Assembly (NCBI RefSeq): GCF_027484945.1
Contig: NZ_JAIXRZ010000013.1
Location: forward strand, 1-64,000
Reading direction: 5' to 3'
Length of the DNA: 64,000 nt
From: Flavobacterium sp.
Lineage (GTDB): Bacteria > Bacteroidota > Bacteroidia > Flavobacteriales > Flavobacteriaceae
Made by a program: the position numbers and the translations under genes. Position 1 is the stretch's first letter. Each line of letters opens with the position of its first letter. Positions 56,473-64,000 of the stretch are shown here, piece by piece. The notes below the pieces were generated by a model that was given only the letters and a program-made list of their open reading frames with translations, was not told the origin of the DNA and did not search any database.

Positions 56473-57228
56473 ATGACTTTAAAAAACAATTCATTAGGAA
56501 TAAATAGTATTTTAATAGCAATTTCTACATCATTAATTTCAATAATTTTGCACGAATCAGCGCATTATTTAATTGCAGAATATTTTAATTTGAATCCTGA
56601 ACTGCATCATAATTATGTTAAACCTTTAATTGAACCATCAGAAAAACAATTAATGTTAATTGCTTTAGCAGGACCAACTTTCTCATTAATAATTGGAATA
56701 TTGATTCTTTTTATATCTATAAAACTTATTAAACCATCTTTAATGAAACTTTTTTTATTATGGTTTGGTATGAGTAATATTCTAAATTTTTTGGGTTATA
56801 TGTTAATTGCTCCATTTATAAAAGATGGTGATACTGGTCGAGTTTTTAATTACTTTAAAATGCCATTTTTCATTTCAATAATTATTGCAGTTATCACATT
56901 TCTAATTACAAAAAAATTATTCCAATATTTATCTAAAGAGTTTATATTCTATAAAAATGAAGAACTATTTGATAAAAAAGAGTGTCAAAAACAACTATTA
57001 ATTTTTCCAATCATTTTTTTAATTATTGGAGTATCATTACTTAATTTACCAATTGCTGTTTGGTTTAGTTTATTGCCTACTGTTTTTGTACCTATGACTT
57101 ATTTAAGTACATTAAGATTATATAAAAAGATGGAAATAATTGACGCAGAAATAACTATAAATAAAATCTCGATTACATTATTAATTTTAACGACATTAGT
57201 TATTATAATATTTAGAAATTTAATATAA
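56473..57228 (+). CDS. Polytopic membrane HExxH protein (M50/site-2 protease-like)
   Basis: 251 residues with about six membrane segments. HESAH (residues 27-31) lies inside the first hydrophobic stretch, as in intramembrane zinc proteases; AGPTFSLIIGILILF follows, and KDGDTGRVFNYF could provide a third ligand. Short for a true protease and without a PDZ domain. A -7 box TATATTTG (56259-56266) lies 200 bp upstream, and an attC-like site follows directly, so this may be a mobile cassette gene. Confidence 0.7.
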   Translation: MTLKNNSLGINSILIAISTSLISIILHESAHYLIAEYFNLNPELHHNYVKPLIEPSEKQLMLIALAGPTFSLIIGILILFISIKLIKPSLMKLFLLWFGMSNILNFLGYMLIAPFIKDGDTGRVFNYFKMPFFISIIIAVITFLITKKLFQYLSKEFIFYKNEELFDKKECQKQLLIFPIIFLIIGVSLLNLPIAVWFSLLPTVFVPMTYLSTLRLYKKMEIIDAEITINKISITLLILTTLVIIIFRNLI

Positions 57229-57232
57229 AAAA

Positions 57233-57376
57233 CAGCTACCAACACAGGTTTTAGGCTATTGCGGGTTTTGGGCTTAATTTAAAGTTTCTTTTGAATCTTT
57301 GAAGTCAGTGCAAAACCGAAAGTTAAGGTTTATTTAATCCGCAACAGACGTAAAGCCTGGGAACGTTAGGCGTCAG
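57233..57376. other. attC-like imperfect palindrome
   Basis: Follows the HExxH gene. TTGCGG (57259) pairs with CCGCAA (57339), AGGCT (57253) with AGCCT (57354), and GGTTTTG (57264) with CAAAACC (57311). It ends in GTTAGGCGTCAG, containing GTTAGGC, a canonical integron R' box; the left partner GCTACCAAC is only roughly complementary. This is the layout of an integron cassette site. Confidence 0.55.
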
Positions 57377-57435
57377 TTTACGAGAAATGAACACAAAAAA
57401 TTAATATCAAATCAATAACAAATAAAAAAAACATT

Positions 57436-57816
57436 ATGAAAACAAAAATCTTTTTTTTCTTGACTTTACTAATTATTACTATTAGTTGTAACAAAAGTGA
57501 AGAAGTTACGATTTCGCCAAATACTAATGGAAATTATACCGGAATTTTTGAACGAAATGGAAATAGTTCAAATGTACAATTGAATTTAATAAATGGTTCG
57601 TTTAATGGACAAAGCGCCATTCAAAAATTTCCAGCACTTTGTAATGGAACCTATTTGATTTCAGGCAACACAATAACTTTTGATAGTAATTGCGCGTGGA
57701 CTGCTGATTTTGACTGGACATTAATCCTAAACGGGCAATGGAACTACAATATGAATGGCAACGTTTTGATATTGACAAAATCAAATGGGGATAAATATAC
57801 ACTTACTCAACAATAA
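57436..57816 (+). CDS. Small lipoprotein, unknown
   Basis: 126 residues; lipobox LLIITISC with Cys18. The mature part is beta-rich, with NGNYTGIFERNGNSSNVQLN and two further cysteines (ALCNGTY, DSNCAWTADF) that could form a disulphide. It resembles small lipocalin-like META/DUF lipoproteins in composition only. It follows the attC-like site, so it may be the next cassette. Confidence 0.65.
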   Translation: MKTKIFFFLTLLIITISCNKSEEVTISPNTNGNYTGIFERNGNSSNVQLNLINGSFNGQSAIQKFPALCNGTYLISGNTITFDSNCAWTADFDWTLILNGQWNYNMNGNVLILTKSNGDKYTLTQQ

Positions 57817-57839
57817 CATTAAAATTAAAATACATTATT

Positions 57840-58124
57840 ATGGAAACAAAAAGAAATCGACATAGAATATTAATTGCAAGTTTGCTTTTAGTGGCAATTA
57901 TATTAATAACTGTTTTTTGGCTTACGGGCAAAAATGTGAATGTATATCAGGCAAGTTTTGTTGGTGCTATTTTTGAAATTATCTGGCTACCAATGATACT
58001 TTTTACATTTATATTGCCATTAGTATGTATCTATTTTTGGAGCTCTGAAAGGTGGAGTTATAAATCACCATTTCTATATTTAACAATTGCATCCTCGCTA
58101 TCTTTAAATTTGTTTCTTTTCTAA
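57840..58124 (+). CDS. Small membrane protein, unknown
   Basis: 94 residues with three hydrophobic segments (ILIASLLLVAIILITVFWL, AIFEIIWLPMILFTFIL, FLYLTIASSLSLNLFLF). It follows the lipoprotein gene by 23 bp, so the two are probably co-transcribed. No family recognised. Confidence 0.6.
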   Translation: METKRNRHRILIASLLLVAIILITVFWLTGKNVNVYQASFVGAIFEIIWLPMILFTFILPLVCIYFWSSERWSYKSPFLYLTIASSLSLNLFLF

Positions 58125-58456
58125 AAAGGGAAAATTGCTTGATAGTTTGTTTAACAGACTAATACTTAAAAAGCACAACTAATATAAAGAATTAAACTTA
58201 TTCTTTAAATAATTGTAGAAATGAAACGTCAAATATAAAAAAGTAGATGCCTAATTACAAATTTGGCATTATACCTGTGCAGAATGGAGTAAAGGGACTT
58301 TTTTGGTGAAAACAGGCTCGTAATATAATGATACACAATAATAAGATATTAAATACAAAAAAAAACAATAAAGAATTAAAGAGCATTTTATTTAAGTTAA
58401 AAACCACAGTTCAAAAGCTGTGGTTTTTTTATAACCTAATGTTATTTGTCTAGAGG
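58125..58456. other. Gene-free gap with two hairpins
   Basis: ATGCC.AATT/AATT.GGCAT hairpin at about 58248-58272, and a strong terminator AAAAACCACAG/CTGTGGTTTTT at 58399-58430 flanked by A/T runs on both sides, able to stop transcripts from either strand. No gene seen. Confidence 0.6.
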
Positions 58457-58930
58457 TTAAAAAGGTAATTCCGTATTTCTTTTAATATCTCCAAACACCT
58501 CTGTTTTAGGTTCATATTGTTGGTAATACTCCCTCTCAAAAGCCAATTCAAATTCATATTCTTTTTGCTCTTTAGTTCCAATACTAATCTCAAGGTAGGG
58601 AACTATTTTTTTGGCCCTTGCTTTAAATTCAATTTCATTTAGTTTTGCTTTAGTTTCCATTACGAATGATAAAACAATAATATCCTTATTTGGAGTAAAA
58701 TCATAAAATCCGGAGGGACTCAATTTGCTCCACCATTCACGGTTGGAAGATTGACCTACTAATCCTGTTTTGGAATTGGATAATCTTTTATAGAACTCAC
58801 TAACACTATTAACTCTTCGGTAAAATGTTTCGGTTGAAAAGGTAATTGTCGCAACATACCAATACCTATTTTCTTTTTGTTCTTTTATTTCACGAAGTAA
58901 TGACTTTATCTTCTGTTGTAGCTTATTCAT
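58457..58930 (-). CDS. Hypothetical protein, 157 aa, ending ELPF
   Basis: Lys/Glu-rich protein starting with a probable coiled coil (NKLQQKIKSLLREIKEQKEN). No family recognised. It ends RNTELPF; the neighbouring 205-aa protein ends KSVELPF. A terminal LPF resembles the single-stranded-DNA-binding protein tail (DDIPF/DDLPF). Likely in one unit with the 205-aa gene across a 129-bp gap. Confidence 0.6.
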   Translation of the reverse strand: MNKLQQKIKSLLREIKEQKENRYWYVATITFSTETFYRRVNSVSEFYKRLSNSKTGLVGQSSNREWWSKLSPSGFYDFTPNKDIIVLSFVMETKAKLNEIEFKARAKKIVPYLEISIGTKEQKEYEFELAFEREYYQQYEPKTEVFGDIKRNTELPF

Positions 58931-59059
58931 AAATATTGATTGATTGTTGTAATGGGGATAATCCCCCAGACCTGTTTTAGACCGATTTTAGTTTATTACT
59001 TTAATATTACTAGCGGTGTTTCCCAGCAAAAAAGGTCAGTATTCACCCCATTAAAGGTA

Positions 59060-59677
59060 TTAAAATGGTAGTTCTACACTCTTTAACATACGCATTTGTT
59101 GAGGGAAGTCAAGGATGTTATCCCCATTTTCAATATCAAATACTACCAATTCCATTGGGAAAAAGGACATTATTTGTAGTTCTAATGCATTAACATATTT
59201 TTCCAAATCTGATAATCTTTTTTTGGTAAACTGTTTGGTGTTCGCATAATATATAAAACAGGATTCTATCATATCCTGAATATCCATAATTTCTATTCCA
59301 ACATCTTCTGAAACTTGATAAAAATGGATGTGAAGATTGGGGTATTTAGCTTTTTTGTTATATTGAACTTCCGGTTTTACAAAAGTTATCTTATCTATTA
59401 GTTTGGATTTATTCTCCTCAACAATTTTTTTAATTCCATCAATTCTAAAATAATTCATAATTGTAAATTTATCAGTTGGATTGATTGTTACCGTCCAATG
59501 TTTTAATCGCAGAGGAAATTCAATCTTGCTTTCAACAATTTTTAACTCTTCTAACCTGTTATACAGCTTAAGGCAATTGTCCCGCTGTTGTGGAAATTCA
59601 CAATCCACCTCTATTGAAATTAATCCTTCTCCGTCTGATTTACATCCAAATCCAAATAATGGCTTTAACTTTTTCAT
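59060..59677 (-). CDS. Hypothetical protein, 205 aa, ending ELPF
   Basis: Mixed alpha/beta protein with repeated basic patches. No family recognised. PNLHIHFYQV contains a His-hydrophobic-His motif and DLEKYVNALELQ a downstream Tyr, which superficially fits HUH nucleases, but the surrounding motifs are not convincing. Ends KSVELPF, like its neighbour. First gene of a probable two-gene minus-strand unit. Confidence 0.55.
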   Translation of the reverse strand: MKKLKPLFGFGCKSDGEGLISIEVDCEFPQQRDNCLKLYNRLEELKIVESKIEFPLRLKHWTVTINPTDKFTIMNYFRIDGIKKIVEENKSKLIDKITFVKPEVQYNKKAKYPNLHIHFYQVSEDVGIEIMDIQDMIESCFIYYANTKQFTKKRLSDLEKYVNALELQIMSFFPMELVVFDIENGDNILDFPQQMRMLKSVELPF

Positions 59678-59839
59678 AATACTCTTTTATTATAAGTATT
59701 CGTAAAAATGGGAAAAGTCATTTTTTGACTAAATTTTTCTATAAATTTTTTTAAGTTTTGACCCAATATTTTTTTAAATAGAGTTCTAATATATTAATTT
59801 TTTGAGTTGATGTTTATAAGCAATATTATCACCCATATA

Positions 59840-59905
59840 TAATTAGGTTAGGGAAGGGGCTACTTATGGAAGGATACCCCCAGCGGGGGGAGGACTATCC
59901 CCATA
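59840..59905. other. GC-rich palindromic segment upstream of the 149-aa gene
   Basis: CCCCC-AGC-GGGGG inside GGATACCCCCAGCGGGGGG, then GGACTATCCCCATAGGG, in otherwise AT-rich DNA. A related GGGGATAATCCCCC palindrome lies at 58955-58968. Possible origin, nick or protein-binding site; function unknown. Confidence 0.4.
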
Positions 59906-59973
59906 GGGAGTATGGTATTTGGTATGTATGCTTTTTATTATTACATTGCATAAAATTAATTAATGTATTAGAT

Positions 59974-60423
59974 ATGAAAAAAGGGAATAGAAAAGAATTT
60001 GATTTTAGAGGTTACGGGTTTGATTCTTCATCTTCAAGCATACCATTTATTATTCCATTAACCACGATTGCTTTTAATGAATTTTGTAATAACAATAAAC
60101 AAGTTCTTGAAACTTATAACTTTTGGAAAGAAAAGATTGATGAACTTCATTATAGATTAAATTACACCTATAAATTATCGGTTGTAAAGAATAGAGATGC
60201 AAATAAAAGTATATTGGCAAGAGTTAAATGGCAATATAAATATAAAGGAGAATATAGAAAACCTGCTTATATAGGAGTTTATATAGGTTCATTAAAAGAT
60301 TTTCCAAAGGGACTAGATGAAATCAATATAAATGAAGTAGCAAAAATGAAAATTGAAGAGTATTTTACCAATAAAATACCACTACTATTCAAGGATATTA
60401 ATGGAAATGAATATCAATTATAA
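59974..60423 (+). CDS. Hypothetical protein, 149 aa
   Basis: I choose the ATG at 59974 (MKKGNRKEFDFRGYGF), since the upstream part of the track ORF runs through the GC-rich palindrome. Contains a Ser-rich stretch and SILARVKWQYKYKGEYRKPAYIGVYIG, beta-rich and basic; KNRDANKS suggests a DNA-binding or integrase arm-like fold, but this is not firm. Followed by a clean terminator. Confidence 0.6.
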   Translation: MKKGNRKEFDFRGYGFDSSSSSIPFIIPLTTIAFNEFCNNNKQVLETYNFWKEKIDELHYRLNYTYKLSVVKNRDANKSILARVKWQYKYKGEYRKPAYIGVYIGSLKDFPKGLDEININEVAKMKIEEYFTNKIPLLFKDINGNEYQL

Positions 60424-60448
60424 AATAATTCAATAATTAATTATACTT

Positions 60449-60475
60449 AAACCGCTGTAATTCAGCGGTTTTTTA
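60449..60475 (+). terminator. Terminator of the 149-aa gene
   Basis: AAACCGCTG/CAGCGGTTT hairpin followed by a T-run. Confidence 0.85.
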
Positions 60476-60505
60476 ATTTTATGAAAAAATAATTTCATTA
60501 CTGCA

Positions 60506-60536
60506 TTGCATATTAAAATAGAATGTACTAGATTTG
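60506..60536 (+). promoter_or_regulatory. Promoter of the ParB-methyltransferase unit
   Basis: TTG (60506-60508), 20-bp spacer, TAGATTTG (60529-60536), leaving a leader of about 200 nt before the ATG at 60742. Confidence 0.75.
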
Positions 60537-60635
60537 TACCCGAATAGCAATACAAACAAAGTTTAGTTATTTAAGTTCTTTAAAATATGACTTTATAATT
60601 TTTAGATTTAATTATTATTCTATAATAAATCTATG

Positions 60636-60690
60636 GACGAAAGAGCCGTCCTTAAACCCTGTCTTCAGTGAGGACTAACACTTCAAAAAC
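60636..60690 (+). promoter_or_regulatory. Structured leader of the ParB-methyltransferase gene
   Basis: GGACG/CGTCC (60635-60651) and GTCCT/AGGAC share the CGTCCT strand, so the two hairpins exclude each other. TTAAACCC followed by GTCTTC-AGT-GAGGAC recurs in altered form before the ParB-like gene at 62270. Confidence 0.45.
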
Positions 60691-60741
60691 CCGTTTCAAC
60701 CAGTCGTAAAGGTTCATTTTTTAACTCTAAAATCTGAACTA

Positions 60742-62196
60742 ATGAAAACAATTTTTGACCAAAGTGTGGTAAGTGTAGCCACCGAAAAATTACACAAAAA
60801 CGAATTCTTAAATTCAATTTATCTTGTTCCTGAAAACTATGATGTAATTAAAAACAACATCAAAGAGTTTGGACTTCTTACCCCATTATTAGTGGATGAA
60901 AACTATTGTGTTATTTCAGGTAATCTTCGCCTTCAAATTGCAATAGATTTAAAGATGGGAGAAGTTCCTGTGGTATTTGTATCCACACCAACTGAAAAAA
61001 GTGATGTTATCGCATTAGCTACAAATCATTTTAGAAAAAAATCTTGTATTGAGATTCTTCGTGAGATTGACTTTTATGCAAAGTATTATTCTATTAAACC
61101 AGGAGACAGAACTGATATCAATCCTGAACTAAAATTAGCGAAGGTTGAAAAGGATTTGGCTTATAAAGAATTGGGGACTTATAAAGTAAGAAAATTAAAA
61201 TCTATCCAAACATTAGGTGCTCAACTTTATGGTAATGATTCAACTAAAGTGGATGAATTATTATTAAAGGTGGATAAGGGAGCATTAACTTTAAATAAAG
61301 TTGAGGAGAGATTAAATAATGAAATCATTAAAAAGACAAATAATGATGTAGTTCCAAAGGTTTATGATTTTATTACAGAGAAGGTTAAAATATATAATCA
61401 TACTTGTGAAGTAATGTATGAACTTGAAAATAATTCAATCAATACGATTGTAGTTTCCCCTCCATATTTTGGAATGTTTGATTATGGTACCGGTAAAACT
61501 CAACTTGGATTTGAAAAGGATGTTGAAGAGTTCGTGGATAAATTGGTTTCTATTTTCAAAGAAGCATTTAGAGTATTAAAAGAGGATGGTTCCTTGTTTG
61601 TTAATTTGAATGATTGTGTTAGAGAAGGGCAATACCAATGCGTACCTGAATTGTTTTTGATTAAAATGATTCAAACGGGTTTATGGAGATATAACGATAA
61701 ATTAATGTGGTTGAAAAATAATAGTCAATATACTTTTGGAGATAGAAGTGTTAGAAATTTTGAACCAATATTTCACTTTACAAAATCAGCAAATCACTAT
61801 TATGATTCCACTTGGTTAGAATCATTTGTTGATGAAAAAAATGATATTTCGTTTGGAACTACAGGAATTAAGCCAAAAATTATTTCTGCAATTGATTTTA
61901 GAGATGGGGTTCTTCAATCTAATGGTTCTAACACATTAGAGTTAAGAAGAAAATGTGCAGAAAAAGGCTTTTTTATGGAACACTCTTGTACGTTTCCAAT
62001 TGATTTGCCATTAATCTGTGTACTTTCAACAACAAGACCAGGCGATACCGTTTTGGACTTGTTTAATGGAACTGCAACAACCGGAGAAGTTTGTGTTCTT
62101 ACAGATAGAAAATATGTTGGATATGAATTGAATCCTCAATTTGTAATGGCTTCAGAGGTTAGATTGTCAAATTATGAATTAGGTCAAGTAGCATAA
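60742..62196 (+). CDS. ParB-like domain fused to DNA methyltransferase
   Basis: 484 residues. The N-terminal ParB/Srx-like domain (1-95) has IKEFGLLTPLLVDENYCVIS followed by GNLRLQIAIDLKMGEVPVVF. A helical linker (~100-215) leads to a beta-type amino-methyltransferase: motif IV VVSPPYFGMFDYG (~250), motif I DLFNGTATTGEVC (~450) and YVGYELNPQF. SPPY fits N4-cytosine or N6-adenine methylation. No restriction endonuclease is next to it, so it may be an orphan methylase protecting the element. Promoter and leader precede it. Confidence 0.9.
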   Translation: MKTIFDQSVVSVATEKLHKNEFLNSIYLVPENYDVIKNNIKEFGLLTPLLVDENYCVISGNLRLQIAIDLKMGEVPVVFVSTPTEKSDVIALATNHFRKKSCIEILREIDFYAKYYSIKPGDRTDINPELKLAKVEKDLAYKELGTYKVRKLKSIQTLGAQLYGNDSTKVDELLLKVDKGALTLNKVEERLNNEIIKKTNNDVVPKVYDFITEKVKIYNHTCEVMYELENNSINTIVVSPPYFGMFDYGTGKTQLGFEKDVEEFVDKLVSIFKEAFRVLKEDGSLFVNLNDCVREGQYQCVPELFLIKMIQTGLWRYNDKLMWLKNNSQYTFGDRSVRNFEPIFHFTKSANHYYDSTWLESFVDEKNDISFGTTGIKPKIISAIDFRDGVLQSNGSNTLELRRKCAEKGFFMEHSCTFPIDLPLICVLSTTRPGDTVLDLFNGTATTGEVCVLTDRKYVGYELNPQFVMASEVRLSNYELGQVA

Positions 62197-62269
62197 TTTG
62201 TTTTATTCGAGGAAACCGATTAAACCCCGCATTTGGTAAGGCGTATTTTACCTCTAAAAATTTAGAGAT
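62197..62269 (+). promoter_or_regulatory. Leader motif of the ParB-like gene
   Basis: TTAAACCCCGCATTTGGTAAGGCGTA: same TTAAACCC plus hairpin (CGC.TT/AA.GCG) arrangement as the methyltransferase leader, with several changed base pairs that keep the stem. A GGTAA/TTACC alternative pairing is also present. Confidence 0.45.
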
Positions 62270-62872
62270 ATGATAAACAATAATGTAATATGGGTTAATA
62301 CTTCAAGTTTAATTTTTAATCCTTTATGGGTTGATAAAACAATAAATAATAGTTGGGAATATTCTTGTTTAATGACTGAAGTGTCAGTTTATGGAATTCA
62401 ACTACCAATAGAAGTATCAGTAGATAATGTTGTTATAAACGGTAATAAAAGATTAAAAATTGCAATTGACTTGAAGATGGAAAAAGTCCCGATAATTCTT
62501 TATCAAGATGATAAATTAAATGATTTAATCACTTCATCTTTTAAACCCTCAGATTTAGTTAAGATACTTGAAGTTTTTGACTCTAAATATGGATTAAAAT
62601 ACTCTACAAGATATAATAAAAAAAAGTTGCCTAAAGTTATAATTTCATTAAGATTATTTTTAATAGGAAGTAATGAAAGGATAAGTCAAATATATCAACT
62701 TAAAGAATATTCGAAACAGGTTAGAAAATCCTATTCTTTTGAAACAAATGAAATATGGGACCAACTTGATAGTTTTAATATTTCATTAGATGAGGGAATT
62801 GAAAGAATGAAAGATTTATTTGAAAGAAAGACAACAATTAATTTTTCTTTAGAAAATAAAATGGTCGCTTAA
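62270..62872 (+). CDS. ParB-like domain protein without methyltransferase
   Basis: 200 residues. The N-terminal ~90 match the ParB-like part of the preceding gene (VVINGNKRLKIAIDLKMEKV versus VISGNLRLQIAIDLKMGEV), followed by a helical C-terminal part that looks like the linker of the larger protein, but no methyltransferase motifs. A paralogue made by duplication with loss of the catalytic domain; possibly a regulator or competitor. Its stop overlaps the integrase stop by 4 bp. Confidence 0.75.
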   Translation: MINNNVIWVNTSSLIFNPLWVDKTINNSWEYSCLMTEVSVYGIQLPIEVSVDNVVINGNKRLKIAIDLKMEKVPIILYQDDKLNDLITSSFKPSDLVKILEVFDSKYGLKYSTRYNKKKLPKVIISLRLFLIGSNERISQIYQLKEYSKQVRKSYSFETNEIWDQLDSFNISLDEGIERMKDLFERKTTINFSLENKMVA

Positions 62873-64000
62873 ACTTTATACAAGGTATTCATATCCTTGT
62901 AAAATTTATCGGTATCTTCATATAGTTCCAATGTTTCAAAGGCTTTAAGGTAATTTTCAGTAATAGTTGTGCTGGAATGACCTAAAGCCTTTGATACTTT
63001 ATACAAGTCGTTAGTGGTTTTTCTAAAATTGTGGGCAAAAGTATGTCTTGCTGAATAATACGAGAATGGTTTAATGTCTTTTTCTCTTGCTATTATTTTT
63101 AACATCTTATTGGTTTTGGCATTTATGGAACTAATTTTTTCATAGATTTTTTGTGCATCAGTCGCATCTTCAAAGTAATCACTAAAAATAAATTCATTTC
63201 TATTTCTTGAATATTTTTCAATTACAAGCCGTAGTAATTTATCTCTATTTCCAATTATATCTTGAAATTCTTTAATTTCTTGTTCTGTTAACTCACGATG
63301 ATTTATATAATTACGGTACTCACGATATTTAACTTCAAGCTCAAAGATGTTTTTTCCATCTTTATTTTTACAAGCAGTATATTGTTCCGGATTTCTCGGG
63401 AATACTGTTTCGGGGAGGTAATATTTCAATATATTCAAGGTTTTATCATTAAGATAACAATGCATTACCTGCCCTGTTTTAGACATAGTGTATACCAATT
63501 CATTATATTTAAGGTTGGACCAAGTTAACCTAATGAGGTCGTTGAACCTAATGCCCATTAGATAGAATGCCATTAAAAAATGAGTTAATGCATAAAATTC
63601 ATTTGACATTGGTTTTATATCAAAATGTAATGATTCATCTAATGTATGTATGTCTGATAATTTTAGTGTGATTTTTGTCCCCCCATTTTCTTTTATCGGG
63701 TCAAACTTATGATATGGATGAACCCGAGGCAAAGTAAATCTTGGGTTGTCTTCCGCATAAGTTAATGAAGTTTTTAATACTTTATTATAATTTTTTAGTG
63801 CTGCACTTGATAACTTTCTTTTGTTTATTAAATATTGATTGAATAACCTAATATGTTCTTTATTGATATCTTGAAGTGGTAATAAAATCAATTGTAATTC
63901 TTTCAGGTGTTTAATTATTGTTGTGTATCTTTTTACCGCTGAGATTCTGTTTTTTGATTGAAAATCTCTAATTCTCTCGTTGAATAAATCCCCAAGAGTT
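62869..64000 (-). CDS. Tyrosine recombinase/integrase, 5' end outside window
   Basis: At least 377 residues, open past the right edge: the track's start at 63891 is an internal TTG, and upstream the frame reads LGDLFNERIRDFQSKNRISA, an N-terminal SAM-like domain. Catalytic residues: Arg in LMGIRFNDLIRLTWSN, His-x-x-Arg region YYSARHTFAHNFRK and terminal LGHSSTTITENYLKAF with the Tyr nucleophile. Phage/ICE integrase type; its presence with the tRNA at 51969 suggests an integrative element. Confidence 0.92.
   Translation of the reverse strand, partial: TLGDLFNERIRDFQSKNRISAVKRYTTIIKHLKELQLILLPLQDINKEHIRLFNQYLINKRKLSSAALKNYNKVLKTSLTYAEDNPRFTLPRVHPYHKFDPIKENGGTKITLKLSDIHTLDESLHFDIKPMSNEFYALTHFLMAFYLMGIRFNDLIRLTWSNLKYNELVYTMSKTGQVMHCYLNDKTLNILKYYLPETVFPRNPEQYTACKNKDGKNIFELEVKYREYRNYINHRELTEQEIKEFQDIIGNRDKLLRLVIEKYSRNRNEFIFSDYFEDATDAQKIYEKISSINAKTNKMLKIIAREKDIKPFSYYSARHTFAHNFRKTTNDLYKVSKALGHSSTTITENYLKAFETLELYEDTDKFYKDMNTLYKV

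Overview
The window looks like a Flavobacteriaceae chromosome (Bacteroidota). Evidence: AT-rich DNA, repeated TAnnTTTG -7 promoter boxes, a three-gene sdhCAB of the Bacteroidetes type, an IPExxxVDY-like gene next to pyk, lipoprotein sensor kinases with TPR repeats, and an OmpA with thrombospondin type 3 repeats. No species can be named from sequence alone.

Region 1 (1-37.2 kb) is mostly housekeeping: the 3' part of dinB, a BI-1/YccA membrane protein, pyk, rnc, fabF, acpP, purN, rnhA, a PfkB-family sugar kinase, a PurF-family amidophosphoribosyltransferase, superoxide dismutase, an AddA-like/AddB-like repair pair separated by kbl and an OmpA gene, aminopeptidase P, a ChaN-like protein, sdhCAB, a GH92 mannosidase followed by an omega-amidase-like nitrilase, an Ig-like lipoprotein, comF interrupted by one amber codon, and glyS. 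Between the PurF-type gene and sod lie two near-identical, independently promoted ~75-nt small RNA genes.

Region 2 (37.5-45.3 kb) is a signalling locus: a LytTR regulator with a Glu at the phospho-Asp position, a NarL-type regulator, a small secreted Cys-containing protein, a structured RNA, a TPR-lipoprotein histidine kinase, a secreted 75-aa peptide made of four copies of IGGRGQVGTGS, a second TPR-lipoprotein kinase and a second NarL-type regulator. The sensor halves of both kinases are much more AT-rich than their catalytic halves. TPR sensors beside a secreted repeat peptide suggest an undescribed peptide-sensing system; this is inference.

Region 3 (45.3-51.9 kb) returns to housekeeping: thiL, lepA, dusB, a LolC/E-like permease, rbfA and a methylmalonyl-CoA epimerase, with two GC-rich intergenic repeat-like segments flanking lepA.

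Region 4 (52.0-64.0 kb) begins at a tRNA with CAU anticodon and looks like an integrative element: small unknown genes, a ~170-nt structured RNA with its own terminator, a Fic protein with a winged-helix-like N-terminus behind four 24-bp iterons, a serine recombinase with a res-like site, a membrane HExxH protein followed by an attC-like site, two unknown proteins ending in ELPF, a ParB-DNA methyltransferase fusion, a ParB-like paralogue sharing its leader motif, and a tyrosine integrase that runs off the right edge.
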